Assembly: GCF_033446605.1 (NCBI RefSeq)
Contig: NZ_JAWQUO010000016.1
Span: 1 to 64,000 of the forward strand
Source of the DNA: Iodobacter sp025352645
Lineage (GTDB): Bacteria; Pseudomonadota; Gammaproteobacteria; Burkholderiales; Chitinibacteraceae
Length of the DNA stretch: 64,000 bases
Direction: 5' to 3'
In this document: positions 16,023 to 24,335 of the stretch, in pieces
Layout: each line of letters begins with the position of its first letter
How positions within the stretch are numbered: the first letter of the stretch is position 1
The notes under the pieces: generated by a model
Seen by the model: the letters and a program-made list of their open reading frames with translations, nothing else
Database searches by the model: none
Told to the model about the DNA's origin: nothing
Program-made: the position numbers and the translations under genes

Positions 16023-16358
16023 ATGATTGATACTAAATTTTTACTTTTGGCTGTTAAATCAAAGCATTGCGCACCTTCTGACTACCGACTAGCCAAGCTC
16101 TTAGAAGTGGCAAAGACTACAATTTACAAATACAACAACCGTTTTGATAAACCGAATGACATAACACTCTCCCGCATCTCTGAATTGCTTTCAGTACCAT
16201 CACATGTTCTTTACGCAGCAATTCATTTTGAACGTGCAAGAGACCCCGCAACAAAGCTAGTTTGGGCCGAGGCTTACAGAATAATGGGCGGGCCTGATAT
16301 TGAAAAAAGACTTATAGAAGAATGCTTTAGCGGAAATGAGGAAGAGTTAACAGCGTAA
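16023..16358 (+). CDS. HTH-type phage regulator
   Basis: Encodes 111 residues. The N-terminal ~65 resemble a helix-turn-helix of the Xre/Cro type: SDYRLAKLLEVAKTTIYKYNN (the 20-residue core near 19-39) followed by ITLSRISELLSVP. The rest is helical and acidic. GGAAC nine bases upstream is a plausible ribosome site. It is transcribed away from the replication block with only 22 bases between, the usual layout of a lysogeny repressor. PM2 encodes two small repressors of its early promoter, and this is the likely counterpart. Confidence 0.72.
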   Translation: MIDTKFLLLAVKSKHCAPSDYRLAKLLEVAKTTIYKYNNRFDKPNDITLSRISELLSVPSHVLYAAIHFERARDPATKLVWAEAYRIMGGPDIEKRLIEECFSGNEEELTA

Positions 16359-16395
16359 AAAAAATGCCTACCGCCCTATTTTGGGCGGTAAGCAT
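16357..16395 (-). terminator. Terminator between the regulator gene and attR
   Basis: ATGCCTACCGCCC (16364-16376) pairs with GGGCGGTAAGCAT (16383-16395), with one mismatch. On the minus strand the stem is followed by seven T, so it would shield the prophage from transcription entering from the right; on the plus strand it may still help end the regulator transcript. Confidence 0.65.
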
Positions 16396-16418
16396 TTGGG
16401 GGTGGCGAAACGATATGC

Positions 16419-16446
16419 GAACTGGATAATGTATATTATGTCAAGT
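16419..16446 (+). other. dif-like site / prophage attR
   Basis: The arms read GAACTGGATAA (16419-16429), TGTATA (16430-16435) and TTATGTCAAGT (16436-16446). Centre and XerD arm equal those at 5624-5651; the outer seven bases of the XerC arm differ from dif consensus, as expected if this arm came from the phage attP. The XerD arm here probably belongs to the original chromosome. Confidence 0.82.
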
Positions 16447-16635
16447 TAAATGCGTCAGTGAGCTACAGGAAGTGTTGACGCTCGTACGCATAATTATTGT
16501 TCGCTTTCTTCGCACTATTTTTAAAGTTTGATCAAGTTGGCGTGCTGCTTGGTGTTCCGCCCTTAATTTATAGAGTCCATTTGGTCTACTACGTTCGTCG
16601 GCCCATGGAGACATGCGGAGCAAAAGCAGAATCGC

Positions 16636-16845
16636 ATGCGGTTTATTGGGATCAATGGGCTATTGGTGATGATACCGTCGGCTCTTTATCTCTACAGCAA
16701 GTCCGCTGCAGCCGAGTTTGATACCTTGTTCTACACAGTACAGCTTGTTGAGATATGCGCAGGTCTAGTGCAACTCAGCCTGATGAGCCTAAATTTTAGG
16801 GACGGTCTTAAGTTGGCTGGCAAATTACGCCAAAAAAAAGCTTAA
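16636..16845 (+). CDS. Small membrane protein, unknown
   Basis: Encodes 69 residues with two hydrophobic segments (about 4-20 and 32-52) and a basic tail (RDGLKLAGKLRQKKA). It lies just outside attR. The same frame stays open for 22 codons upstream of this ATG without another usual start, so the true N-terminus may be longer or the gene may be a remnant. No clear ribosome site. Function unknown. Confidence 0.4.
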   Translation: MRFIGINGLLVMIPSALYLYSKSAAAEFDTLFYTVQLVEICAGLVQLSLMSLNFRDGLKLAGKLRQKKA

Positions 16846-17242
16846 AAGACCCGCTACATTTTGATGTGCAACCCTCTTTTTCATCCGCAGTAAGGATATT
16901 CATAATGTTTCAGCTTAAGCCTCTCGACCCAAGCCTTGGCTCTGATGCAAATCCATACCCCAAACAATGGTAATTTCTTTAATTAATGTGACTAGGGACT
17001 AAAATACCTTTGGCGATATTTGCTCACATACAAGGCTTTCCGCAGATTTTCCGCTATGTATATCCGGTGTTTGCTGGGTAAATTAAATTAATAAATTAGC
17101 CCCTATGTCCTGCAATGCCTTTGTTCTATTGGCTTTTTTACTTGTCAATTGCTTGCAGGGGTAAAAGCCACAAATTCATAACGTGACAGAAACACCATCC
17201 AGTCACTAAAATGGCGTCCGCCTTAAATGATCACAAAGCAAT
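16846..17242. other. Gene-free stretch
   Basis: I see no convincing gene, RNA or repeat here; the stretch is AT-rich and probably holds the promoter of the gene at 17243. Confidence 0.5.
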
Positions 17243-17527
17243 ATGCGTCAGATCGAAGATACAAAAACAGCTGAACTACCTGGAATGCCAGCCGCAAAAC
17301 GGCGCGGACGACCGCCTTTGGGCGAGCGGGCCATGACGGCTGCTGAGCGCCAAAGGGCCAGTAGAAAAGCCCGCTTTCAAGCGGGTTTAAAAAACATGAG
17401 TTTAACTACACCGGTGCAATTTAATGCCATGGTTGATATTGCAACGCGCGAAAAATTAAAGCGTGTTGCTGCCGAGCGAGGCCTCACCATGGGCCAGCTT
17501 TTAGATCATTTAATTGAGCAGCTTTAG
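17243..17527 (+). CDS. Small basic DNA-binding-like protein
   Basis: Encodes 94 residues. An AT-hook-like KRRGRPPLGERAM (about 19-31) is followed by a basic stretch (AERQRASRKARFQAG) and a C-terminal part (KLKRVAAERGLTMGQLLDHLIEQ) resembling a ribbon-helix-helix or short helical repressor. Similar small proteins regulate plasmid or mobile-element replication genes; here it stands alone just outside the prophage. Exact family uncertain. Confidence 0.6.
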   Translation: MRQIEDTKTAELPGMPAAKRRGRPPLGERAMTAAERQRASRKARFQAGLKNMSLTTPVQFNAMVDIATREKLKRVAAERGLTMGQLLDHLIEQL

Positions 17528-17947
17528 TTTCTGCGAGTGCCATACATCATGGCTAGCGCTGATGAAATCACTAACACAAACAAAAGCCTCAATAAAATGC
17601 ACGTGATGTCTGCGTAATTTATTTGCAATACGGCATCTGCTCGTGCGCTTCATCGGGTGCGCATTTTCAATCCCCCGTAAATTCAAATAATAAACAAACC
17701 ACTCCTTATGCCACTTCTGGCCTTAAGCGATTGTCTCGCCTTGGTTTTTTATTTCACTAAAACAACACACCCACAAAAATGCCAATGGCTTGGCAGACCC
17801 ACTGTTTCGCTGAAAAAATCTGATTGATTGCGGGGCCCTAACCTTTTTGTAAAAAAGGCGCATAAATCATTAAATATTTGTGACAACGTACACATCCAAA
17901 TGCAACTCAGTTACAATTCAAGCGAATACTCCTCGAAAGGATTGAAC
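17528..17947. other. Gene-free stretch before the DUF3299 gene
   Basis: No supported gene. An in-frame extension of the next gene back to 17828 exists but would hide its signal peptide. I saw no match to a Zur operator by eye. Confidence 0.4.
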
Positions 17948-18601
17948 GTGATTCACCGCCTACTCTCATTTGTACTGGCTGCAGCAATGTGCGGCCCCCT
18001 GCTTGCAGCTGATGTAAAGCCAATTAAATGGAGCGATCTCCAGCCTGATTCAAGCGCTTTACGCTCGGCCGTAGGTAATTTAAATCAAGAACAAAAAGCG
18101 CGGTTAATGCGTGCATTTCAGCAGCGCCAGCAAAAGGCGATTGTAGCCGCAGGAAAACTAAAACCTGCCGATTTAAGTATTGATATCAACACCTTGCTGA
18201 AAGAAGACTTTAGTGATTTAGAGCCTTTGGTGGCAAAAATTGAAGCCTTTGAGAAAAAGCGCACCACCGAAGCGCAAATAGGGTTGGATAAGCAAACAGT
18301 ACAGTTAGATGGTTATTTGTTGCCGCTGAAACAGGCCAACAAAAAAGTGACCGAGTTTATTCTAGTGCCGGTCATTGGCGCTTGCATTCACGTGCCTGCC
18401 CCGCCGGCCAATCAAATGGTGGTGGTGCAATATCCTAAAGGCTTTCCTGCGGGGAATTTATTTGCACCGATTACGGTAACGGGCAAATTATTAGTGAAGT
18501 CTAGCAAATCCGATTTGGCGTTGGCCGATGGCAGTAGCAAGGTGGAAGTAGGCTATGCCATGACGGCGAATGAAGTTCGTGAATATCAAGCCAGTAAATA
18601 A
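17948..18601 (+). CDS. DUF3299 exported protein of the zinc-uptake cluster
   Basis: Encodes 217 residues from a GTG at 17948, chosen because AAAGGA lies about 8 bases upstream and it exposes a signal peptide (VIHRLLSFVLAAAMCGPLLA). An upstream ATG at 17828 would add 40 unlikely residues. The C-terminal half has DUF3299 features: LDGYLLPL, then EFILVPVIGACIHVPAPPAN and VVVQYPKGF. DUF3299 genes commonly sit with a DUF2796/ZrgA gene and an ABC transporter in zinc-responsive clusters, as here. The protein is probably periplasmic; its exact role in metal uptake is not established. Confidence 0.82.
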   Translation: MIHRLLSFVLAAAMCGPLLAADVKPIKWSDLQPDSSALRSAVGNLNQEQKARLMRAFQQRQQKAIVAAGKLKPADLSIDINTLLKEDFSDLEPLVAKIEAFEKKRTTEAQIGLDKQTVQLDGYLLPLKQANKKVTEFILVPVIGACIHVPAPPANQMVVVQYPKGFPAGNLFAPITVTGKLLVKSSKSDLALADGSSKVEVGYAMTANEVREYQASK

Positions 18602-18653
18602 GTGCTGACTATTTGTTTTTGATTTTTCTTTAAACAGCTTAAGGATTTTTACA

Positions 18654-19142
18654 ATGAACAAACTATTAATTGCCGCCCTATTATCATTGGGATTAAGCAA
18701 TATCGCCGCAGCCCATGGCGCACATGTGCACGGTGTGGCCGAAATAGATGTAGCCATCGAAGGCAAACAACTGTTGATTACCTTAGAAAGCCCAGCAGAC
18801 AACTTACTTGGCTTTGAACACGCACCTAAAACTGCTGCGGAAAAAGCCACTTTTAAAAAAGTAAGTGAGCAATTGCAAAATGCAGCCTCATTGTTTGTTC
18901 CTGATGCCGCAGCCCAGTGTAAGGCGGCCACTCCCGTAGTTAAAATGCCTGATTTTGGCAAGGGTGGCCATAGCGATATCGATGCGGAATACCGCTTTGA
19001 ATGTACCACCCCTCCCAATAATATTAGCCTTACGCTATGGAAAAACTTTGCTGGCTTTAAAACCATCAATGCCAACCTCGCTACAGCCCAAGGCCAAAAG
19101 CAGCTTAAATTAAAAGCCGGGCAAGTATTAAGTCTGAAATAA
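18654..19142 (+). CDS. ZrgA-family (DUF2796) periplasmic zinc-uptake protein
   Basis: Encodes 162 residues with a signal peptide (about 1-19, ending IAAA) and a His-rich mature start (HGAHVHGVAE), which suits zinc binding. The following block DVAIEGKQLLITLESPADNLLGFEH is characteristic of DUF2796. In Vibrio the zrgABCDE cluster is a second zinc uptake system, with ZrgA as the periplasmic component. AAGGATTT precedes the ATG. It lies 52 bases after the DUF3299 gene and upstream of the ABC transporter genes. Confidence 0.85.
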   Translation: MNKLLIAALLSLGLSNIAAAHGAHVHGVAEIDVAIEGKQLLITLESPADNLLGFEHAPKTAAEKATFKKVSEQLQNAASLFVPDAAAQCKAATPVVKMPDFGKGGHSDIDAEYRFECTTPPNNISLTLWKNFAGFKTINANLATAQGQKQLKLKAGQVLSLK

Positions 19143-19467
19143 TAGTTTGCTGTGGTATTAGCATTAAATACGCAATATAAATTATTGGGTTAATTCTTAA
19201 GACACAGAGTTTCACGGAGGAAATAATGCTTTGAGCTTTTCTTTGTGTACTCTGTGCTCTTAGTGCCTCTGTGGCTCAAGGTTTAGCGCTACTTCATTAA
19301 GGCTCTATGTGGCTTTTTTAGCGCACATGGCATGAAACCCACCGTTTTTTTTCTTTTACGCTTTAACACTGGCGGGACTTCACCCGCTCTACACCCACCA
19401 CTTCTGATTCACCGCAATTCATCTATAGCCTTGGCCAATGGCTGGGGGATAAACCGGAAAAGCCATC
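19143..19467. repeat. Intergenic inverted-repeat element
   Basis: Between 19199 and 19285 there are imperfect inverted copies of an ACACAGAG / CTCTGTG theme (ACACAGAGTTTCACGGAGG near 19201 and TTTGTGTACTCTGTGCTC near 19242). Elements of this kind are scattered in many proteobacterial genomes. No gene is convincing in the rest. Confidence 0.5.
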
Positions 19468-20157
19468 TTGCTGATCGATATCAACGCCTTACAATTTACT
19501 TGGCCGGGCAATCCGCGCCCTACTCTTAATATCCCCTCATTTAGCCTTGCCAAGGGCGAGCGATTATTTTTACATGGGCCAAGTGGCAGCGGCAAAAGCA
19601 CTCTGCTTTCTTTATTAACCGGTATTCACCTACCACAAAGCGGTAGTATTCGTATTTTGGGGCAAGATTTAGCCCAGCTTTCTGGCCCTAAACGTGATCG
19701 CTTTCGCGCCGATCATTTAGGCTATGTATTTCAGCAATTTAACTTACTGAGCTATTTATCCGTGCTCGACAATGTTTTGCTGCCATGTAAGTTTTCCCAA
19801 TTACGTACTCAGCGTGCGGCCAATCCAAAAGCGCAGGCCTTGCATCTATTAGAGCGCCTTGATCTGCACCGCCATTTGCATCAACCAGTGAATGCCCTAT
19901 CGGTTGGCCAGCAGCAACGTGTGGCTTTAGCCCGCGCATTAATTGGCGCGCCAGAGGTTTTAATTGCCGACGAGCCAACTTCCGCTCTAGATGCCGAGCG
20001 GCGCGAGGCGTTTATCGAGCTGCTATTTGAATGCGCGGCCGAGCATGAAACCGCCATTTTATTAGTCAGCCACGATCCACAACTGGCGGCGCAGTTTGAT
20101 CGCAGTGTGAGCTTGCCTACGCTAAACCACGCCGCCATGGAGGCAGACGATGTTTAA
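19468..20157 (+). CDS. ABC transporter ATP-binding protein
   Basis: Encodes 229 residues from a TTG start with GGAAAA about 11 bases upstream. Motifs in order: Walker A GPSGSGKST (about 36-44), Q-loop FQQFNLLSYLSVLDNV, signature LSVGQQQRVALARAL, Walker B VLIADEPTSALD and switch His in LLVSHDP. It belongs to the LolD/MacB type that pairs with FtsX-like permeases. It overlaps the permease gene by 8 bases. With ZrgA and DUF3299 upstream it forms the zrg-type zinc cluster, where it would provide the ATPase. Confidence 0.9.
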   Translation: MLIDINALQFTWPGNPRPTLNIPSFSLAKGERLFLHGPSGSGKSTLLSLLTGIHLPQSGSIRILGQDLAQLSGPKRDRFRADHLGYVFQQFNLLSYLSVLDNVLLPCKFSQLRTQRAANPKAQALHLLERLDLHRHLHQPVNALSVGQQQRVALARALIGAPEVLIADEPTSALDAERREAFIELLFECAAEHETAILLVSHDPQLAAQFDRSVSLPTLNHAAMEADDV

Positions 20158-21409
20158 AATCGCCTTTAAAAGCTTGCAAAACCGTCGGCTAACTGTCGCA
20201 TTGTCGGTTCTTACCGTTGCCTTATCTGTGCTGCTACTGATTGGCGTTGAAAGGCTGCGTACCGAGGCCAGAAATAGCTTCTCTAATACTGTAAGCGGTA
20301 CAGATTTAATCGTCGGGGCGCGAACAGGCTCAGTGCAACTCTTGCTTTACAGCGTTTTTCGCGTGGGTAATGCCACCAATAATATCGGCTGGGATAGCTA
20401 TCAAAAGCTAGCAAAAGACGAGCGCGTGGAGTGGACAATCCCTGTGTCTTTGGGTGATAGCCACAAAGGCTTCCCAGTCTTAGGCACCAGCACCGATTAC
20501 TTTAAGCACTTAAAGTTTGGCGAAGATCAGCATCTGCAACTGGCGCAGGGCAAGATATTTGCCCGCACTCATGACACGGTGCTAGGTGCCAATGTCGCTA
20601 AAAAATCTGGCTATGCATTAGGCAGTAAGATTGTACTGACCCACGGCAGTGGCGAAGGCGCGATGAGCGAGCACGCAGACCAGCCCTTTACCATTACCGG
20701 CATTTTAGCCCCGACCGGCACGCCGGTAGACGATACCGTGCATGTATCGCTTGATGGTTTAACCGCCATTCATGAAGGCTGGGAATCCGGCAGTGCATCG
20801 CTACTTTCTACCAGCGGCGTACTGGCGGCCGATGAAAACCGTGCCGTGCCGCCACCCGCCACCATTACTGCTTTTTACGTCGGCTTAAAATCGCGCACCT
20901 CGCTATTTAGCTACCAGCGGGCGGTAAACCAGTATCACGATGAAACGCTGATGGCAATCATGCCTGGCGTAGCCTTATCTGAGCTCTGGCAGTTAATGAA
21001 AATCGCCGAGCAGGCGCTATTGGTGGTGTCTGGCTTTGTGATGATTATTGGCCTATTGGGTATGCTAACCGCACTTTTAACGGGGCTAAACGAGCGCCGC
21101 CGTGAGATGGCGATCTTGCGCTCGGTTGGCGCAAGGGCATGGCAGATTTTTGTGCTGGTGATGGGCGAAACATTACTGCTGGTCAGCGTGGGGATTGCCG
21201 CTGGGGTGGGCTTGCTCTACCTGATTATCCTCGCCTGCCGCCCAGTGCTACGCGAATTTTACGGCATGAGTATCGCCATTAATCCGCCGACTTCTGCTGA
21301 GCTACTGATGCTGCTCGCCACCTTAATCGCCGGAGCCTTAATCGGCGCAATCCCCGCTTGGCGCGCCTATCGGATGTCGCTGAGTGATGGTTTAAGTCAG
21401 CAAAGTTAA
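20150..21409 (+). CDS. ABC transporter permease, FtsX/MacB type
   Basis: Encodes 419 residues: an N-terminal transmembrane helix (about 13-33), a large periplasmic domain (to ~275), then three C-terminal helices (about 282-308, 328-358, 380-400) with the conserved LNERRREMAILRSVGARAWQ coupling segment. This topology is that of MacB/LolC-type permeases, which act mechanically in the envelope rather than import solutes directly. It is co-translated with the ATPase. Role in the zinc cluster follows from context. Confidence 0.88.
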   Translation: MFKIAFKSLQNRRLTVALSVLTVALSVLLLIGVERLRTEARNSFSNTVSGTDLIVGARTGSVQLLLYSVFRVGNATNNIGWDSYQKLAKDERVEWTIPVSLGDSHKGFPVLGTSTDYFKHLKFGEDQHLQLAQGKIFARTHDTVLGANVAKKSGYALGSKIVLTHGSGEGAMSEHADQPFTITGILAPTGTPVDDTVHVSLDGLTAIHEGWESGSASLLSTSGVLAADENRAVPPPATITAFYVGLKSRTSLFSYQRAVNQYHDETLMAIMPGVALSELWQLMKIAEQALLVVSGFVMIIGLLGMLTALLTGLNERRREMAILRSVGARAWQIFVLVMGETLLLVSVGIAAGVGLLYLIILACRPVLREFYGMSIAINPPTSAELLMLLATLIAGALIGAIPAWRAYRMSLSDGLSQQS

Positions 21410-21461
21410 AAGGGATGGCGGCTAGACGTAAGCCGCCCCACTACCATATAAAGAGCATGGC

Positions 21462-21944
21462 ATGAGCATCTCAGCAGAACTTATCACCAGAACTATTCTT
21501 ACCGGCTTTGGTGCAACCCTGCTCATGGATTTGTGGGCGCTATTATTGAAACGTTTCTTTAATATTCAATCGCTTAACTGGGCGATGGCGGGCCGCTGGA
21601 TTGGCCATATGCCAAGGCGTTTCAGGCATGCCAGCATTGCCAAAGCCGCGCCAATCAAGGGCGAATTGCAGTTGGGCTGGATAGCTCATTACGCGACGGG
21701 GGTCTTTTTTGCAGCCTTGCTAACGGCCATTGCGGGGCCAGAGTGGCTGACGCAGCCAGCGTTTTTCACCACCACCCTCTTTGGAATCGCAACCGTAGCC
21801 TTTCCATTCTTTATAATGCAGCCCAGCATTGCCGCATCAAAAACACCCAAGCCCCAGCAAGCCCGCCTGCGCAGCCTGATGACGCATGCGGTTTTTGGGA
21901 TGGGTTTGTATGGCTCTGCCCTGTGTCTGACTTTGACGGTTTAA
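21462..21944 (+). CDS. DUF2938 membrane protein
   Basis: Encodes 160 residues with four predicted membrane helices. The blocks LTGFGATLLMDLWALLLKR, GRWIGHMPRRF and LGWIAHYATGVFFA are typical of DUF2938. Function is unknown. The last 4 bases overlap the convergent LysR gene, and DUF2938 genes are often next to a LysR regulator, so the two may be linked. Confidence 0.8.
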   Translation: MSISAELITRTILTGFGATLLMDLWALLLKRFFNIQSLNWAMAGRWIGHMPRRFRHASIAKAAPIKGELQLGWIAHYATGVFFAALLTAIAGPEWLTQPAFFTTTLFGIATVAFPFFIMQPSIAASKTPKPQQARLRSLMTHAVFGMGLYGSALCLTLTV

Positions 21945-22924
21945 GTATTGAGCTGGCAAAGGGCCCACACATGCTCCCTTAACCAGCGGTGTACTGGATC
22001 GGCGTGGTGGCGGGTGTGCCAGCTTTGGCTAACCTCCACACGATCCATTGCAATTGGCAACTCAAAGCTATATAGGCGATGCTGCGGCATGGCCCAGCGC
22101 ACAAAAGGCTCGGGCATCGCGGTAATAAAATCCGAGCTTGCCGCCATCATCAGGGCAGCCTGAAAGCCGGGGGCGACCATCGCCACTCGGCGCTGTAAAC
22201 CCAGCGTTTTGAGCGCCGCATCCATCCGGCCAGCCTCTTGCACACGCCGTGATGCCACAGCCACACCACTAAGCTCCTGCCCTCTTCTTGATGCAGTATC
22301 TATACCGCCAAGCTCCTGCTCCCTTCTTGATGTTGAGATATGTGGCCACGCCACAAAATCCTCCGCGCTCACCGCTGCGCCCGCCAGAGGATGGCCCGCC
22401 CTTACTACGCCAACAAAAGACGCGCTAAATAGCGGCTGGCTGTAAACCTCCAGCTCTGTTGGGCCTGCCATGCTCACCACGCCCAAATCCAGATCGACAC
22501 TGCCATTGCGTAAGGCTTCGATGTTTTTATCAGCGCGAGAAACAAAATGTAAGGCGATATTAGGCGCTTCGGCCAACAGAGCTGCTACTAGTCGGCTCGC
22601 CCACGCGCCAAGAAAACCATCATTAGCGCGCACAGTAAACGTGCGTTGCAGGTTAGTAAAATCCACCTCTTGCGGCGTAAACACACCACGCACTTCCTCA
22701 ATGGCCTCCCTTACCCGTGCACCCAAAGCCAGCGCTCTTGGCGTTGGCACCAAGCCGCGCCCAGCGGGGACAAACAACGGATCACCAATGGCTTCACGCA
22801 AACGCGTTAAGCGGCGGCTCATCGCAGGTGGGCTAAGATGCAATGCCCTTGCCGCGCCTACCACACTACCTTCACGCAGCAGCGCATCCAGATCTAACAG
22901 CAAATTGAAATCAAGGTGCTTCAC
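21941..22924 (-). CDS. LysR-family transcriptional regulator with a repeat insertion
   Basis: Encodes 327 residues from a GTG at 22924, with AAGGA about 10 bases upstream; a TTG at 22963 is a poorer choice. The N-terminal winged helix shows LDALLREGSVVGAARALHLS and PAMSRRLTRLREAIGDPLF; the rest is the effector-binding domain. About residues 197-235 hold three copies of a 13-residue unit with core ASRRxQExxG, where relatives usually have one. The insertion may disturb the effector domain. It is likely to control the convergent DUF2938 gene or another neighbour. Confidence 0.85.
   Translation of the reverse strand: MKHLDFNLLLDLDALLREGSVVGAARALHLSPPAMSRRLTRLREAIGDPLFVPAGRGLVPTPRALALGARVREAIEEVRGVFTPQEVDFTNLQRTFTVRANDGFLGAWASRLVAALLAEAPNIALHFVSRADKNIEALRNGSVDLDLGVVSMAGPTELEVYSQPLFSASFVGVVRAGHPLAGAAVSAEDFVAWPHISTSRREQELGGIDTASRRGQELSGVAVASRRVQEAGRMDAALKTLGLQRRVAMVAPGFQAALMMAASSDFITAMPEPFVRWAMPQHRLYSFELPIAMDRVEVSQSWHTRHHADPVHRWLREHVWALCQLNT
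22220..22336 (-). repeat. Three tandem 39-base units inside the LysR gene
   Basis: The units encode STSRREQELGGID, TASRRGQELSGVA and VASRRVQEAGRMD. Length is a multiple of three, so the frame is kept. Copies one and two share long identical DNA stretches (AAGCTCCTGC and CTTCTTGATG on the plus strand), so the expansion is fairly recent. Confidence 0.8.
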
Positions 22925-23087
22925 TAAATAAGTCCTTAATTGAGGAGGATTACCCAACAACAATGCCCATTAACAAGCCAAAGAAAATCAATGCCACTAA
23001 AAACGTTAAAACTCAAGCGGAACAACCTAAATACCATAATTTAGCAATTAAATTACCCCTAGCGTGGTGTAATTAAAGAGCAAAAAC

Positions 23088-24002
23088 TCAAGCGAGGTTA
23101 TTCCTATAATCACGGGCATAAGGGTCATTATCTTCAACGGGGCATTGGGCTTCAATTTCCTTCGGCCACTGTGGGATTTTACTGGTGCGCATGGCAAACC
23201 AGCGGGCGGGGTAGATGATGAGATAAATCAGTAGAATTAGAAATTCTAAAATAAAAAAGCCTGCGCCAAGGGTAAAGTGCATACGGCGAAAGGCGGCAAC
23301 AAATGTTTCGCGCTGATCACTAATCGGCAAGTAGGCGGTAATACCTTCAATAACAGACTCTGGCCCTTCTTCCATATAGCGGCGAACAAATTCCCAATAG
23401 TTTTTCAGTACACTACTACCAGATTTACTACTTGTCACCAGCATAAACGCAAAGGTATCAAATACTGTTTTTTTGTCTTTACCTAAAATATGGCCCTGAA
23501 TTTCCCAATTGCCTTTTCCCGCAGAGGCAATACAAAAAAACACCTCATCCCAAGGCACGCTCAACACGGTGCCATCAACTCTAAATACATGCACCATTCG
23601 AGTCTGTCGGTTAAGGCGTATGGGGTAGTGAGTGTAGGCAAAGGCTTCTTTTTTTAGTTTTGAGAAAAAAAACAATATTGGTGGAACTCCAATTAACAGC
23701 ACAAAAACAACCACCCATTCACCACCAGACATACCACCAGGACGTGTGAAACCAGTAACTATAGTTCCTACAATCATGGCTGTAAAAAGAACAATAGCGC
23801 TCATTGCAAACATTGCCAGATGACCTTTCCACATAAAATACTTATCAACTAATTCGATAAATTGAGAATTAATTTTAATTGTACTTAATTGATGGGCAGG
23901 CTGAATATTAAGTTTTGTTTTTTGTTCTAACTTATTAGCTATTTCAATATCGTTCAAATAACGATTAACTGGATACTCTCCGAGCAAGCCAAGGTAGTTC
24001 AT
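23088..24002 (-). CDS. T6SS immunity-type membrane protein, divergent paralogue
   Basis: Encodes 304 residues with two membrane helices near 60-105 and a hydrophobic segment near 240-258. It shares order and motifs with the two genes at 24336 and 25284: YPIRLNRQTRMVHVFRVDGT, YWEFVRRYMEEGPE and FPARW/PQWPKEIEAQCPVE-like C-terminus, but is clearly diverged. The family looks like DUF6708, often found beside T6SS effectors. It starts 2 bases after the stop of an orphan VasX-like effector tail, the usual spacing of an effector-immunity pair, so it probably protected against that lost effector. Confidence 0.68.
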   Translation of the reverse strand: MNYLGLLGEYPVNRYLNDIEIANKLEQKTKLNIQPAHQLSTIKINSQFIELVDKYFMWKGHLAMFAMSAIVLFTAMIVGTIVTGFTRPGGMSGGEWVVVFVLLIGVPPILFFFSKLKKEAFAYTHYPIRLNRQTRMVHVFRVDGTVLSVPWDEVFFCIASAGKGNWEIQGHILGKDKKTVFDTFAFMLVTSSKSGSSVLKNYWEFVRRYMEEGPESVIEGITAYLPISDQRETFVAAFRRMHFTLGAGFFILEFLILLIYLIIYPARWFAMRTSKIPQWPKEIEAQCPVEDNDPYARDYRNNLA

Positions 24003-24004
24003 GA

Positions 24005-24178
24005 TTATCCCCTTGCAATATTTAATTGTTCAATTTCTTGGCTTAAATTTTTATAGTGATGCACTTTATCTTTCGTCCCCCAAATGGTACGTTCCAACCA
24101 ATCCTGCAATTTATTATCTTTTAAATATTCAATAAGAATAGTGATGCCAATTAAAAGAATAATGGGGGTCAGAGTAAA
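24005..24178 (-). pseudogene. Orphan C-terminal tail of a VasX-like effector
   Basis: Translating the minus strand in the frame that ends at 24005 gives ~58 residues: ILLIGITILIEYLKDNK then LQDWLERTIWG and a tail ending EIEQLNIARG. This matches the end of the intact effector encoded at 26206 (IGIAVLIEIFKDNK, VQAWLENGYWG, EEELEQLQ). No start or upstream body is present; the fragment abuts the truncated immunity gene. It is a remnant of a second effector of the same family. Confidence 0.8.
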
Positions 24179-24179
24179 G

Positions 24180-24308
24180 TTAAATTCGCTTGAGCTCGTG
24201 ACTGGTTTTTACATCGAGTTTTTTCTTTTGATGCATTTGATTGGCTCTATCCATATCGGATAGAGGGCGATTAATTTTATAAGGTAGAAGTAAGCCGGTA
24301 TATTCCAT
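24180..24308 (-). pseudogene. Truncated immunity gene (N-terminal 39 codons)
   Basis: An ATG at 24308 opens 42 codons. The first 39 match the start of the immunity proteins at 24336 and 25284 almost exactly (MEYTGLL, YKINRPLSDMDRANQMHQKK, TSHEL), then the similarity stops at KRI and a stop codon. The break coincides with the start of the effector-tail remnant, marking a deletion or recombination junction near 24180-24195. Confidence 0.85.
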
Positions 24309-24335
24309 TTTACTTAATCGCCACTGTGAATTTAT

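Larger units (their letters stand above)
5624..16446. mobile_element. PM2-like (corticovirus-like) tailless prophage integrated at dif
   Basis: A 10,795-base element lies between two dif-like direct repeats. PM2, the type corticovirus, has a circular dsDNA genome of about 10 kb, a double-jelly-roll capsid, an internal membrane and rolling-circle replication. Here I see the matching set: a major capsid protein similar to PM2 P2, a packaging ATPase like P9, a two-tyrosine HUH initiator about as long as P12, a membrane-anchored transglycosylase like P7, and many small single-helix membrane proteins. Two minus-strand blocks, 16000-11769 (replication, ATPase) and 11570-6269 (structure, lysis), each end in a terminator; regulators sit at the edges on the plus strand. 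No integrase is present. Finnlakevirus FLiP is a more distant alternative relative. Confidence 0.88.

Noticed and set aside
5624..16446. Filamentous (inovirus) prophage, suggested by dif integration and a Zot-like ATPase
   Set aside because: There is a P2-like capsid protein, a lytic transglycosylase, a holin-like gene and a collar-domain spike, and no pIII, pVI or pIV-like set.
21417..21437. GGCGGCT hairpin between the permease and DUF2938 genes as a terminator
   Set aside because: No T-run follows and the downstream gene is close; it may only be an mRNA stem.
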